Positions 63,652-64,000 of a stretch of 64,000 nt of DNA are shown here, piece after piece. Both the position numbers and the translations under genes were made by a program. Source of the DNA: Vibrio spartinae (GTDB taxonomy: Bacteria; Pseudomonadota; Gammaproteobacteria; Enterobacterales; Vibrionaceae); NCBI RefSeq assembly GCF_024347135.1, contig NZ_AP024907.1:239001-303000 (forward strand), written 5' to 3'. How positions within the stretch are numbered: the first letter of the stretch is position 1; each line of letters starts with the position of its first letter. The notes under the pieces are model-generated. The model had not been told where the DNA came from, made no database searches, and saw only the letters and a list, made by a program, of their open reading frames with translations.

Positions 63652-64000
63652 AGCATGTTTTAATCATTAATCGTTATGATGATATATTTTCTAATTATAA
63701 TCTATATATAAATTCTGATGAATTTTATATGTCATTTATTACATTGAAGGGTAAAGAAAAACATATTAATCCCAAATATTGCTTGAATGTAAAAAAACTT
63801 GATGAATTAAAAAGTAAAGATGTGCTAGATGCTGCAATTGAAATCAACGAACGTGATCATGTTGATTTGGTTATTGCACACTCTGAATATGATTTGGATA
63901 GTGCTGCAATGATTCGAGATGCTTTAGGAATCTCGGGTGCTAAAATCGAGGATAATGAACTTCATCGAAACAAAGTATTAATGAAGTCTACGCTCATGAA
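63648..64000 (+). CDS. Second ATP-grasp-type protein, truncated by the window edge
   Basis: Begins at ATG 63648 within the preceding stop (ATGA) and stays open to the last base, giving about 117 residues. The start MKHVLIINRYDDIFSNYN and the later HSEYDLDSAAMIRDALGI followed by ELHRNKVLMK match the N-terminal half of ATP-grasp ligases, where the RNK(x)xMK stretch precedes the ATP-binding core. Catalytic parts lie beyond the window. Two coupled ligases suggest two successive amide or ester bonds. Confidence 0.7.
   Translation, partial: MKHVLIINRYDDIFSNYNLYINSDEFYMSFITLKGKEKHINPKYCLNVKKLDELKSKDVLDAAIEINERDHVDLVIAHSEYDLDSAAMIRDALGISGAKIEDNELHRNKVLMKSTLM

Overview
The window reads as a chromosomal segment of a marine gammaproteobacterium, most likely a Vibrio or close relative. 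This rests on remembered gene order and protein character: yjaG, hupA and yjaH together; ompR-envZ near recG-spoT-rpoZ-gmk; an ActP/DUF4212/response-regulator/dsbD/aspA/GGDEF/fxsA run; and OtnA/OtnB-type capsule export genes. No database search was possible, and the species cannot be fixed.

Region 1 (1-27.5 kb) is surface polysaccharide. The left edge holds the tail of one glycan cluster (a WbpV-like epimerase/reductase and a short PglC-like initiating phosphotransferase). A DHH phosphoesterase follows, then a reverse-strand yjbEFGH exopolysaccharide operon. An 849-base gap carrying an exact RfaH ops element leads into a long forward-strand capsule/O-antigen operon. That operon begins with a Wzi-like protein, a large SLBB exporter and a Wzz-type protein. 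A sugar-nucleotide cassette follows: B12 radical SAM protein, HddA-like kinase, Fcl-like reductase, split transketolase, a DegT-family enzyme whose Schiff-base lysine is replaced by histidine, HddC, GmhA and an SDR. It ends with two glycosyltransferases, Wzx, Wzy and a WbaP-type initiating transferase. Together these suggest a GDP-heptose-derived, 3-deoxygenated and possibly two-carbon-branched sugar built into a Wzx/Wzy-dependent glycan.

Region 2 (27.5-60.2 kb) is mostly core chromosome. It holds yjaG, a 2-hydroxyacid dehydrogenase, a uracil-DNA-glycosylase-family protein, hupA and yjaH; a secreted ricin-lectin/pectin-lyase fusion; a MocR regulator; ompR-envZ; a MarR-controlled EmrAB-OMF efflux operon; recG, spoT, rpoZ and gmk; a dicarboxylate/amino-acid symporter; yhhQ behind a probable preQ1-I riboswitch; an acetate-type symporter with its DUF4212 partner and a CrbR-like regulator; dsbD, aspA, a GGDEF protein, fxsA and trmL.

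Region 3 (60.2-64 kb, running off the edge) is an AT-rich accessory cluster: a heme-oxygenase-like diiron-type protein, a ferredoxin-reductase fusion and two overlapping ATP-grasp ligases. The set looks like the start of an undescribed small-molecule biosynthetic cluster and, with the heptose cassette, is the best candidate here for a new system.
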